Positions 32,736 to 43,538 of a DNA stretch of 64,000 bases are shown one piece after another. Source of the DNA: Anticarsia gemmatalis (lineage: Eukaryota > Arthropoda > Insecta > Lepidoptera > Erebidae); assembly GCF_050436995.1 (NCBI RefSeq), contig NC_134745.1:620001-684000 (forward strand), given 5' to 3'. The position numbers were made by a program, and so were the translations under genes. The notes under the pieces are model-generated. The model had not been told where the DNA came from. It saw only the letters and a list, made by a program, of their open reading frames with translations, and did no database searches. How positions within the stretch are numbered: position 1 is the first letter of the stretch; every line of letters begins with the position of its first letter.

Positions 32736-33775
32736 GTGTTACTTAAGGTTGAGAAACGTTTCAGTATTCCGCCTGAAGTGTGTTTCTACAAAAGTATACT
32801 GTAATCGTGTGTTAAATAGTTAGTTTACTGAAGGTCAGTTTAAACAACTTTCTCGTAAGTAACAGCAGGCTCATTTAATTTAAATTGCGAAGTTAAGTTC
32901 GAATGGAACTGCACTCTTTATTCAGTATTTTTTGTAAAAGTACACTTATCCTACAATATTTTCCGCAATAGATATCTAAGTGATGTTTGCTAAGATTGTG
33001 CTAATTTTAAACATTCAGTATTCGTGTGTTAGGCTTGCTGCACACATATTCAGCCTAGCCTAGCGGCCAAACCGATTATGTGTAGATGAAAATAAACGTC
33101 GCCGATTCGGTTTTGTTGTTCGATAAATACTGCCGAACCGAACGTGCGGCTCGGATATGTGTGTATCAAGCTTTACGTGTTTGAAATGCAGTCACGCTAA
33201 TGTATCTTAAGGTTTTTAAGAATAGATCAAGGTGAAGCCTTTTTAAAAATGATTTTACAAATATTTGTAAGTGCTAAAGTCCGGTTTTGGTTATAGCGCT
33301 AATTTATGTAATAATAGTGTTACAGTCACTAGCAAAAATATGTATACTAAGTCATTTTAATGATAATTTCAAATAACAGGTATAATTTAAGTGATATATA
33401 ATTTTGAATTCACCAATCTGTAATTTAACATGTAAAAGGATACGGAAAAGTTATGTATTTTAAACATTTGTTTAAAAAAAGTGAACACGCATTTTTGCTC
33501 TACAAAAATTAAAATTATTTTTACAATGACTGACTGAAATCTTTAATGACGTAGCATTAAAGATTTTTAAGATTAGCACGTCTAAGCCATCACTATTCAG
33601 TCAATTAATTATAACAATCCATGTATGTATGTATGTGTATACAGTAGGGTGCTAAACAATGAGTCGCCTTGTATAATAAGTTTGTTGTAGATTACGACGA
33701 AGTGCACTTTGAAATTCAGTAGCCTGTTAAAGTGTTATAGCATACGCATTATATTTTTGGACTACAACACACTCA

Positions 33776-33781
33776 AATAAA
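33776..33781 (+). terminator. candidate distal polyadenylation signal for hpo
   Basis: AATAAA lies 27 bp before the minus-strand AATAAA of the convergent gene. It would end a 3' UTR of about 5.8 kb. Confidence 0.45.
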
Positions 33782-33807
33782 AGAATTAATTCATTATAAA
33801 AACATGT

Positions 33808-33813
33808 TTTATT
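33808..33813 (-). terminator. candidate polyadenylation signal for the convergent membrane-protein gene
   Basis: TTTATT on the plus strand is AATAAA on the minus strand. If used, that gene's 3' UTR is about 2.7 kb and would include repeat copies at 34680 and 35826; a nearer signal is equally possible. Confidence 0.3.
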
Positions 33814-34679
33814 TATACTTCTCGTTTAACGAAATACAGCGTTTGTATTTATACAATATACAGTTTTTACACGATAATTTTCACTCCAAAAAGTAACAAT
33901 TTGACTAGTAGGTACCTGTAGAAGGGGGTTACTTTAAAACGGAAAGAAATAGGCATGTTTAAGGTCAATTACACTATTTGAAATGCTACTATTTCATTCG
34001 TAGCGATACTTTGTACCAAGAATCGGAAAACTGAACTCGTCGCTAGCTTTTTATGCGAGCTATTTACTTATTTCTATTATCAAATTAACCTCATTTTTTT
34101 CAAACTAACCCCATTCTACGGTACTCTATATTTTCATAGACCATAGACCAATACTTTCTCGTAAAATTAAACAACCAAAAATCACAGTAACACAAGATTT
34201 TAAATAATAAAATATTGTAAAATTAATTCTTGTGACATCGTGTTCAAAACTTATTACTCAAACTTCGGCGGGAAGACCTTGTTAAGGCGATTACGTAAAT
34301 CTAAGAGGTAAAATGATGCTTAATTGATAAAAATACTTATTACGAATGTAAAAATTAAAAGGAACATGATTTGATTAACACAAATGATTTTAAAAGAGAT
34401 TTGTCTACTCCGTATATACTCCACAACAACAAAAAATTGAAAATAATTTAAATAAATTACGAATGTTTCCTCTCGCACTAGCGGTTAGCCTCTCCAGCTG
34501 TCTCTTTCAATTTTTTAGGCAGTTAATAGCTAGTGCGAAAGGTGGCCTACTCTCAAAATATATGAAACTGTGTATCAGGCAGTTAAATCAAAAATAATAT
34601 CTTCTCTCTCTAAATTACTGTTGAACACAAATCTTTGAGAGGTAAGGCGCAAGTTCAAAGATAACTAAATGCAGACTTA

Positions 34680-34886
34680 GACTTACTTGCAGAGCTAATC
34701 TCAGAAACTACTGGTGCGAATTGAAAAATATTTTAGTGTTGGATAGTCTATTTATTAACGTAGGCTGAATAACATCACGCTACGACTAATAGGAGCATAG
34801 TACCAGTAAAAAATGGTACAAAAATGAGAAAAATTATAACCTATTCTCTCTTATGTGACGCAAACGAAGTAGCGCGGGTCAGCTAC
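34680..34886 (-). repeat. lepidopteran repeat (ACTAGCTGACCCGCG family)
   Basis: In reverse complement it reads GTAGCTGACCCGCGCTACTT, GCGTCACATAAGAGA, GTCGTAGCGTGATGTTATTC and AGTAGTTTCTGAGATTAG, colinear with the copy at 8820 and more complete in its middle part. Confidence 0.85.
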
Positions 34887-35825
34887 TTAAAAAATATAAA
34901 TTAATAGTTTATAGTACTTTTTTCCTCTTGCTTATAGAATATTATTGAAAGAATGTAGTTATTCATAACCTATTAATTTTTCCAGGTAAGTCTGCATTTT
35001 ATTATCCTCGAGTAAATGACATCGACTATGACCTAATTCAGGCTTAATTTATATAATACTAGTCCGCAGTACGCTTACACCTAGTTTTTACAGATCAACA
35101 GAAATATACGATTTATTACAAGGCAATATTTGTGATTGAAATGTATAACAACTTCTAATATCTCTCTCTCGCTTGCACAAGTGGTAAAACGTAAGGATAA
35201 AAGCGAGATGAAGAAAAAGCATAGTTCCTTTCACAATTTTTATAGAGATTTGGTACCAATTCTAGAAATACTTTATGGTATATTTTTTAGTATTGAGAAG
35301 CCTAACAGGCAATTTTTTGCAGCCGTTTGCATAAAAATACAAGGGAAGATGAGTATGTATATTAATCTAAATAATTAAAATTTTGTAAAAAGTGAGATCA
35401 AATTAATACATAGTGTCTTTATATTGCATTAAAATTCTTAGGCATTTGTTGTTTTAAAAGGTGATTCGCGATGCAAGGTTTGTGACCATTCTCTTTTCTA
35501 ATATTATACTGAGACTAACTAGGCTTTATAATTTGTTTATTAGTGAAAATTAAAATTGCGATTATATCTACCTGTATAAAAATACGTATTTGTTATTCTA
35601 TACTTGCATCGAGAACCATCTTCAAACATTAAATCGAGATTTTTTTGTTAATTTAGTAACACAATAAACAGCTTTATTTCGTTACATATAATCACAGCTA
35701 TATGGAATATTCATAAAAAATAACACAAGTAAAAGTTAGCATTATCTGCACTTCCAATCTGGCAAGACTGACAATTGTTGCCATATAAACAAAAAAAAAA
35801 AACCTTACAATAATAAAATAAAATT

Positions 35826-35932
35826 AACCCATTTATATCCCACTGCTGGGCAAGGGTCTCCTCATGCATTTGAGGAGGGGTTAGGCCTTGAGTCCACCAC
35901 GCTGACCAAGTGCAGGTTAGGAACTTGTAACA
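35826..35932 (-). repeat. RTE-type LINE 3'-end fragment (CCCACTGCTGGGC family)
   Basis: CCCACTGCTGGGCAAGGGTC, GAGGAGGGGTTAGGCCTTGA and CTGACCAAGTGCAGGTTAG match the copy at 10664 block by block. Confidence 0.7.
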
Positions 35933-36518
35933 TCAAATGAAAAATAAATACCTACCAAGAAAAAAAACCTATTTTAACAAATAGGTATAACATAATATCA
36001 TAACGTAAAGAAACCTTTTTCTTCAAACAATGCTAACTTCAACACAAAAATGAGTTTCACAGAGGAAGATATATCTTACTCATAAATGCACGAAATAACT
36101 AACAGAATAGGAAAGGGCAAGTCATACTACATATTTAATTGAAGATAGTTATCGCCAAACTCAGCCGATGACATTTAATGAACAGGAATAAACGACTATT
36201 ACAAATTAAAATGACCAGCCATATTTCAATGACATTAGAGTCGTATTTTGCACTAATACTTTGTGATCTATGTCGAAATACTACCTTTTGGTGCCATATC
36301 TTAGGTTATTACTAGGGTAGGTATAGCTACACATACTTCATATGGTACGGTCGCCACGTCCACTTGCTCCTTCCTGTTGTGTTAGTTATTCCGTGCTTAA
36401 ATGCATATAATCTTTGAACAAGATTAATAAATTCTCTTGGAATGAATAAATACTTTGTTCAGCCTGTATGGGACGCCATCCTAGGGATGTATCACTACTT
36501 GGTGATGTGCAGTGTGTA

Positions 36519-36562
36519 CTAGTGTCTGAGTATCATTTGACAGTAGAGAAAACTGTCTAGCA
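36519..36562 (-). CDS. membrane-protein gene exon 4 (terminal)
   Basis: It completes Leu136 and encodes LDSFLYCQMILRH before TAG at 36521-36519. The acceptor is GTTTTTTTTCCAG, with a strong pyrimidine tract. Phase and hydrophobic continuation support it, although it is short. Confidence 0.65.
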
Positions 36563-39500
36563 CTGGAAAAAAAACAAATAATATTAAAAATCTTCAAAGA
36601 GTAGCTGCTGAAAGAAAATGGTTGGAATTATATTTTGTGAGTTACATAAACAGACCTAAAGGTGCATCACTCAGCTCACAAAATGTTCCCTTTTGAAGCT
36701 AAACCATTACAATGAATATAATAGGCACATAGATATAGTTTATAACCAGGATATAGGTATATTTTTAATCCAAGGCAGTTTCCACGCAAACAAAGTCGAG
36801 CTACTGGCCTGCCGTATTTAAAATGTCCGCATCTGCGTCTACTTTCGTTTGTATGAAAAATAAAGTGTATTTCATATTAGGGATACCCAGCTGATAATAA
36901 ACTCTTTTATCTTATATCAATGGTTTTCAGTCACGATGATACCGTTATAACCTTGACCCATTAGCAAATAGTTGACATTTGTGTGCGACGCAATCTTTAG
37001 CGTCGAAGGTCGTGACCTCGGGGGGTGCTAAACAAACGGCTATCAAGCAAACGAGGGGCCGCGGCTGCTCGCGGATCATCTTACCACGTGTTATGTTGCC
37101 TTACACTCAGGTTAATACGTTCCTATAGCATTCCTTAAGTAGATTACATGGTTTTATAGCTTTTAGCATGATATTTTAGATAAACTAGCGATTGGCGAGA
37201 GAAAGATGAATAAGAAGTGGATTCAAGGAACAATGTCCATTTTTTTTACGTTGTATATCAACACTCGAAAACTTATCTTCACGCAAGTCTCAAAGTACGA
37301 CAGTGTGGATGCACCATGATTTGTCGAAAGGGAAACATCTTATTTAAAAATCCACAAAGAGAATGATGAATAAGCGAATCCGTGACTTTAGCACGTGCCA
37401 AATAAACATCCTAATTGCTTTGATCATAGCACCTTAATATACCTCAGATCATCCCCAATTCGCAATGAAATACTCACAAATACTATAAAAAATTCAACAG
37501 CCAATAAAACAATACTCACGGTACTGCGCAGCGCTGATCAACAGCTCATAAACTTGCACCTGCCCCTTCCCTTTGAGCACAATCTCGCACACGAACACGT
37601 ATATCACTCTAGTGGTCTCGAACAATGAGTCTAGGAGCAACCACGTGGTGATGTTGCGGCCTGTGTTCTGACTCGCACTTCTGTTCATCACTACCACGCT
37701 GTTGAGGAAGCCTATACCACTTGTCATTATCATTAGACCCGATATGAAGTAGTGGATACCTGGGGATGAACAAAAACATTAACTGCTTCTGAGGTATATT
37801 CAGCGGTAGTTTATCTATTCAATAGAGTTTAAGTTCATATAAAAATGACAGTTTGAATAGATCTACCGCTAAATGTACCTCAGACACCGGGCGTAAGTAT
37901 TACGGATTCTTTAGTTCATTAAATTTAAATATAATTTTTCGTAAGACAAAAGGTTTAAGCGATACACCTGCGCAACATTCGGCACTAAAATTTCCGTTAA
38001 ACACGCTCGCTGTGTTATTTAGTCATTTACGGCATTTGCCGAAATAAAGTAGCTTTCAGCGTAGCGTCGAAAGTTCGGCAGATGTGTATCTATACTAAAC
38101 TAGAGTATAATCATGTTGACTGAATTATCTTAATAGGTACCTAAATTCGAAACTTATTCATAGTGAATCAATGTAAGTACAATAAAAGTGCATGCCCAGT
38201 CTTAATATTAAAATAATAGCTCATAGACAATGATTTTATCTTCTATTTAGTGTCTAGTTCTATTGTCTGGTAGGAAAATCTATAATTAGTTTGCTCCATG
38301 TTAAATAAACATTGTTATTGCTATCGTGATAATGAAAACAACTGTTACTAATTCACAATCAATATTTTAATTTAGTAGTTGTAGCGATTATCGGTAACTA
38401 TTGTATCAAGCATTTTCTACATGGTTAGGCATGGTATCTTAGAGAATAAGATATTGGAGCCAGCGGGAATAACTTGTCAGGAACTCAAATCCCTTTTTCA
38501 TAATCACATCCTTCTTTTACTGTTATGGCAATAGGCTCACCTCCTATTACAACTGGGCTCGGACTGATATTATAAATGGTTAAACAGGTATCAATTTCAT
38601 TTAACCTCTGGCATATAACAGGTGTGATGAATGTAAAGCTTAGAATGGCTTAGAGTTATTGAAGTAGGTTCCTTAAACAGGGTTCTGTTATACTGTAGTC
38701 TAAAACACCTACTGTAGGTGTAATAATTGTAAAGAATCTTACCTAAATCACTGCCTTCTAATATGTCTAGGTAAAATAGCTCTGGATTCAACAGACGAAG
38801 CATGGCCAGGACAAATGCTGTGGCTGATGAGATCTGTGAAACAAAGACACAACCTTATATATGTATAATCACACAAGTTTTTTTTTTATTCATGTAAAAG
38901 ATTTCAACAATGTCTTTAGGTAGTGTAAACTGGGTTAAAATGTCAACTATCCCTGTCACTTTAAATAATGTACAGACACAAATGATTTTTTATGAACCAG
39001 CTGTAAAGGATAATAGACTTCCTTAATTATTATTCTGTTAATTTAAATTGTAACATAAATATGATATGCATAGTTCTTAATATCTCATTTTCATTTAGAA
39101 CTCCAATAAGAATTGTATTGGCGAGTATTGCCTGAGGATGTTAATGATTCTTGATTTTTTTACAGTGCAGACATAATTAAAAATATTTAAACTCTGTCTA
39201 AATTCTATATTTAGAGCTAATTGATAAGTAATTTTGTATATATTACAAAGCAGTGCTAGATAACAAATATACTTATTTATCTCATGTAATTATGCTTACA
39301 ACATAATAACTAACAAGTAATTAACTCAAACAAAGATGCTACTGCACCATTGTTACAGTAATCTTAAGTAAACAAATAATAATAAGTAGTGTATAGACAA
39401 TACTGATAATGACAAAAACAAATCACTATTACAAGTGATTTAACGCAACTTTCTATGTATTTTGTAGTCAGACAAGACAATAAAGCAATTAACTATAAAT

Positions 39501-39768
39501 TCGTGCAAAGATCAGATTTCTACTGTTTAAAATCGGATGATTCGTGCAATTTTTCGCATTTTTATTCATGAGGGTACCAGCGAGTTTTCTTTCTTTCATA
39601 CATAAAAAGTATATTATTTGACTGGATATGCAGTTATTAATGTAATAAATATTTTTAAATAGTATAAAAACAATACAAGCGCTATTTACTTACTGAAAAC
39701 ACCGCAGCGACGACTCGTATATAAACCTTTAAGTCCAACATTGGCATTGTTTTAGACTGCGTTGACAT
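36519..39768 (-). CDS. small multi-pass membrane protein, 4 exons, unknown function
   Basis: Exons in transcription order are 39768-39694, 38833-38743, 37759-37520 and 36562-36519. They join in phase 0, 1 and 1 with GT/AG ends to give 450 nt, or 149 residues plus stop. I do not recognise the family. Hydrophobic segments lie near residues 15-37, 57-80, 93-117 and, weakly, 126-147, so three or four membrane passes are likely, with a short charged loop around 81-92 that includes a possible N-glycosylation site NIT at 91. There is no clear signal peptide and no enzymatic motif; Cys occurs at 113 and 143. It resembles in size the small tetraspanning proteins common in insects, but that is only a guess. 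It converges on hpo. Transcript support is needed for the short last exon. Confidence 0.72.
36950..37090. other. GC-rich patch within an intron of the membrane-protein gene
   Basis: GTCGTGACCTCGGGGGGTGC and GAGGGGCCGCGGCTGCTCGC stand out from the AT-rich intron. No ORF, tRNA or known repeat was recognised. Confidence 0.35.
37520..37759 (-). CDS. membrane-protein gene exon 3
   Basis: It completes Gly56 and encodes IHYFISGLMIMTSGIGFLNS through TTWLLLDSLFETTRVIYVFV to ELLISAAQY plus one base. The acceptor is TTCATCCCCAG and the donor TACC|GTGAGT. It is richer in GC than its surroundings. Confidence 0.85.
38743..38833 (-). CDS. membrane-protein gene exon 2
   Basis: It encodes ISSATAFVLAMLRLLNPELF then YLDILEGSDL plus one base of Gly. 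The acceptor is TTGTTTCACAG and the donor TTAG|GTAAGA. Confidence 0.75.
39694..39768 (-). CDS. membrane-protein gene exon 1
   Basis: It encodes 25 residues from MSTQSKTMPMLDLKVYIR to AVFS and ends at the donor TCA|GTAAGT in phase 0. The ATG at 39768 is the first Met of the frame. Confidence 0.7.
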
Positions 39769-42700
39769 CTAGACTTACAACCAACTGTTATTAAATTAAT
39801 CAAACCGCATTGATTAATACTACACCAGCTTTTATTGTAAAATCAATAATTTATTGCAACAAAACCGTATTTCCGCGCTCGACTGTACGGTAGGCTGAAC
39901 GAGTTTGATACCAAAATAAAATTAAACGAAATGTCATTGACTATGTCATTAGTGACAGAAGCGTTTAGTTTCGCGATTTGACAATTTTTACAAGTTGTAA
40001 CAACAAAATTATGTTTATTGTTTATAAAAGAAAAGGATTTCTCATTGTTTTTATTCTTTTTATATGAAATTGAACAAAAATCACATTTTTTTCTTTAATT
40101 AACTTATTGTTGAAATATTTATACGTACTCTGACCTATGCAGCGCCCTCTATCAAAACGATCTTAGACTAAAAGTTTTATTCAACTGGACTAGATGGCGT
40201 TAAAAGCAAGTTTATTTGATTTTTTCCAGCTGCATCCGGTATGACTGGAAGCCTACAACTTAATTGGAAGAAAGGCTAGACTAATAATTATTTTTACTTG
40301 CTTGTCAAGTTCTTTATATCGTTTTATTAGAGGTAAAATAAATCTTATTACCTATTTTGCGACATTAAAACGAACAATATTTTTATGACGCTTTCGTTTA
40401 TGTACACATTAATTAGGAGACTGCTGTTGCTAAATGATAATAGATCACAATACTTACGAGTAAAAGCATCGCGTAGAATCATAAAACCTTTATTAATAAT
40501 TAAAATTAAAACACAAAATAAAAATTTCTACCTGCCTCACATAGGTAAAGACAACATTATTAAAAAGGAATGCCGTTAATGGGATCGGATACATATGTAC
40601 TGTACCTATATATCCTTAGTAAATAGGTAATTAGTATATAAAAAAAAACATTGCACTTTGAATAGAAGCATGCATAAACATAAAAATAAAATTCTTTACC
40701 GCATTGCATTTAATATCTATTTGTCATAGATGTCAGCACTCGTCATTCGTTAAAATAAAATGAAAGCAATTAAAATTCACTTGTAAGTTGAATGCGTTTT
40801 CACGCTTGTCAACATTCGTACATGACGGACGTCGAAATGCAAGGGGTAGTAAATTAATATTAATGAATGCATAAAATAAATTAATGGTATGATTTCAAAA
40901 ATAAATATTAACCAACAAAGTAATTTTTATACAACTTTTAAAACTTTCTTTAAGCATGGATTACGCATTATAATTCAATACATATGTAAAAATTTAATTA
41001 TAAACTTAACAATGGTTTAGGTATTATTTTGTAGAAAAAAATATTTTATACAAGCATATAATTTTAATTTTAATTTAGATTGGCAACCACGAAAACAAAA
41101 TTAAATTTTTTGAAATTAGAACAGTAGTGAGGGGCTGTCATTCGCATAAATTCTGGACGCACGGTCCATCATTAGCTTCCATTCATCGAATAACCGCCTG
41201 ATTCGATTATACGTATCCAATTCCAATTAATGCAATTATAAATTTACGACTTGTTGATTGTTATAAATTTCACTGATTCCACCATCGCATATTTTGTTTA
41301 ATATTAAAACTGATTTACGGTTTGGTTACATCTGGTATATTTACGAGTACAGTTATGATTATTGCATTTCATCAATTTGCCATATGAAAGTTTACTTACT
41401 TTTATTACTCGACTGCGCGACGCAATGGAGGGAAACGTTTATTTAAATTTATCGGTAGCAAATAAGCTGAAAGATAGAATAATGGGGAAACTGTAATAGT
41501 GTGTACTTTTCCTCCTTGTCATCTGAGTAAATAAATATTATACACTGTCATAGCTTTTATTTATTAGTGCCAAATTGACAATGTTTATTCAAGACTGACC
41601 ACCAAATTAAACGTTATGCTTAATTAAATTTGGTCCCAATGTATTTATTACGCAAGAGACATCAGAGCACTTTGATCGTTATCTACATTATTCGTCAGTG
41701 TTTTCTCTGACCACTTGTCAGAGCAAAAGGTCAGCGTGGTCATTCTTTTTGTTGGCTCACATTTAAATTACAGAACAAATTGAACTTTATGCCATGGTAA
41801 TAAGGGTTGTGTTTATAAGGATGTATCAATAAAGCCGCCCTGTCCGGGCAGCTAATTGTTAAGCAATAAAACGGTATGGTCAGTAAGAGTATCATGACAG
41901 GGGACGATGCAATCTACTTTATTAAATAATAATGGCAGCTACATTGTTAATTGTGAAAGGTTCGAATGGTTTTGGTTATTGTGTCATGTTTTTATTGTGA
42001 GTTGGGTCGAAGAAAAACGCATACAAACTTGTTTGACTCTTTATAATTACTGTTACGTTTAATGTAAGTTTCGTTCTGTAAAGGTCTATACACTATTTAA
42101 TACTTGCTGTAGCCTGTCACCATCACAATAAAAGCATTACTAATATAAGCTTTTTGGTATGAGCTGGTACTATTATTTCTTTTGCGGTATTAGGCACTTA
42201 TCATATAACAAAACTAGATATTACTTAAACGACAAGCGGTATGTCTGTAATAACATTGAAATCTGTAATCCTTTCAGACAAACAAAAGTATTAAAACCCG
42301 AGCGAAAATCCCACCAATTCGTAAAACAAAACGCAAACTTTTGATCGTACAGACCGGTATGCAAATGAACAGTATCATAACTATTCGGTCGCAGTTTGTT
42401 ATTCAAAGTCCGAGTGTCGGCCGCCGCAGATATGTCAATATGAGATGAATAATAAAGCTATAACGTGCTATAACGTTCATGTTGTATTCAAAATGTTTGC
42501 GAACATAATTCATGAGCTCAATGTGGCGTGCGACGACAGAAGCGCAAATGTCAATAGAATGATAAACATTTATGTGTACTACATTATGAGATAAACGCTT
42601 CAGTTTGTTTTGTTATTCCGATGAGGTATTATATTAAAATGTCCCGAGAACTAAGGTGTACCTATTGCGCAACACGATTATACATAATGCTTTTTATTTT

Positions 42701-43466
42701 TAAAGGCGTAGGTAGATCCTTATCCCTATCATAATCTTTTCTGTGACATCTCTAGACAGTTTTGCACATATTAAAAAAACAGACTAGGTATTCATTAGTT
42801 ACCTACGTATGATTTTGATTTAACAATAAATCCTATTTAATAATGTAACTTTTTCAATGACAAAGCAATAATTCACGATTCCATGTGGTAATAATAAAAT
42901 TAAAATAAAATAATAACTTTGTACTTTGCACATGTTCGCCTCTTCCTATTAAATTATAACTGTCATTATTCGATGATCGATTATAATCGATTGTCAACTG
43001 ATCGAATTGATTGGTATAATTCAATTTTATGTCATCGGTCACGCACTAGTTTAAAATTATTTTTCAAAATGGTGGTTTGTTGGCTTTGTGACAAAAAATA
43101 ATTGGCAAAGGAAGATTCAATTCAATGATCGTTACGCGAATGATAATAATAATATGCCTCGGCATGACAAAAACCAAAAAACGTAATTAGATATACAACA
43201 GGTACGTATTTTAGGTAACTGTACCTACTTATTCCATTAATCTGGTATGGTATAGGTACAAAGAGAAACTTACGTTTTTCGAGATGCGTTATCGTACTTT
43301 TTGTAATAAGTTTAACGCCCAGTCTTATGTTTCTTCATACTTTGCATAAAAAGTAAAAATCGTTAACAAATCACCAGTAAGTTACTCATTTGTTGATTAA
43401 ATTAAAATACATGATAACAAATTATCATAAAAGCAAATGAACGTAAATTTCGCGCTTGTTATCAAC
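39769..43466. other. gene-free interval upstream of the membrane-protein gene
   Basis: It should hold that gene's promoter and 5' UTR close to 39769-39950. A short repeat fragment lies at 40226. The rest is AT-rich with no recognised feature. Confidence 0.5.
40226..40276 (+). repeat. fragment of the GTCAGATAGGCAATCG repeat family
   Basis: CAGCTGCATCCGGTATGACT, GGAAGCCTAC and TTGGAAGAAAGGCTAG match the end of the copy at 61507-61728. Confidence 0.65.
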
Positions 43467-43538
43467 GGTTCCATGGTGTAATGGTTAGCACTCTGGACTC
43501 TGAATCCAGCGATCCGAGTTCAAATCTCGGTGGAACCT
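43467..43538 (+). tRNA. tRNA-Gln (anticodon CUG)
   Basis: This 72-nt sequence folds as a complete cloverleaf: acceptor GGTTCCA with TGGAACC, D arm with GTGTAATGGTTAGCAC, anticodon stem CTGGA/TCCAG around CTCTGAA (anticodon CTG), and T arm CCGAG/CTCGG around TTCAAAT. The B box GAGTTCAAATC is intact. A T5 run at 43543-43547 ends pol III transcription. No intron and no encoded CCA. It matches the highly conserved animal tRNA-Gln, so it is a functional gene, not a SINE. Confidence 0.97.

Larger units (their letters stand above)
27987..33800 (+). other. probable long hpo 3' UTR
   Basis: Directly after the hpo stop there is AT-rich sequence without a recognised exon and with no mobile element I can name before about 32.68 kb, unlike the rest of the window. 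Polyadenylation signals AATAAA occur at 29390-29395, followed by a GT-rich stretch, and at 33776-33781. Short ORFs within it, the longest 103 codons at 31483, show no coding character. Continuity as one exon is inferred. Confidence 0.5.
33814..36518 (-). other. 3' flank or 3' UTR of the membrane-protein gene
   Basis: No exon was recognised. It holds two repeat copies (34680-34886 and 35826-35932) and an A-rich run near 35790. It is either a long 3' UTR or intergenic. Confidence 0.4.
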
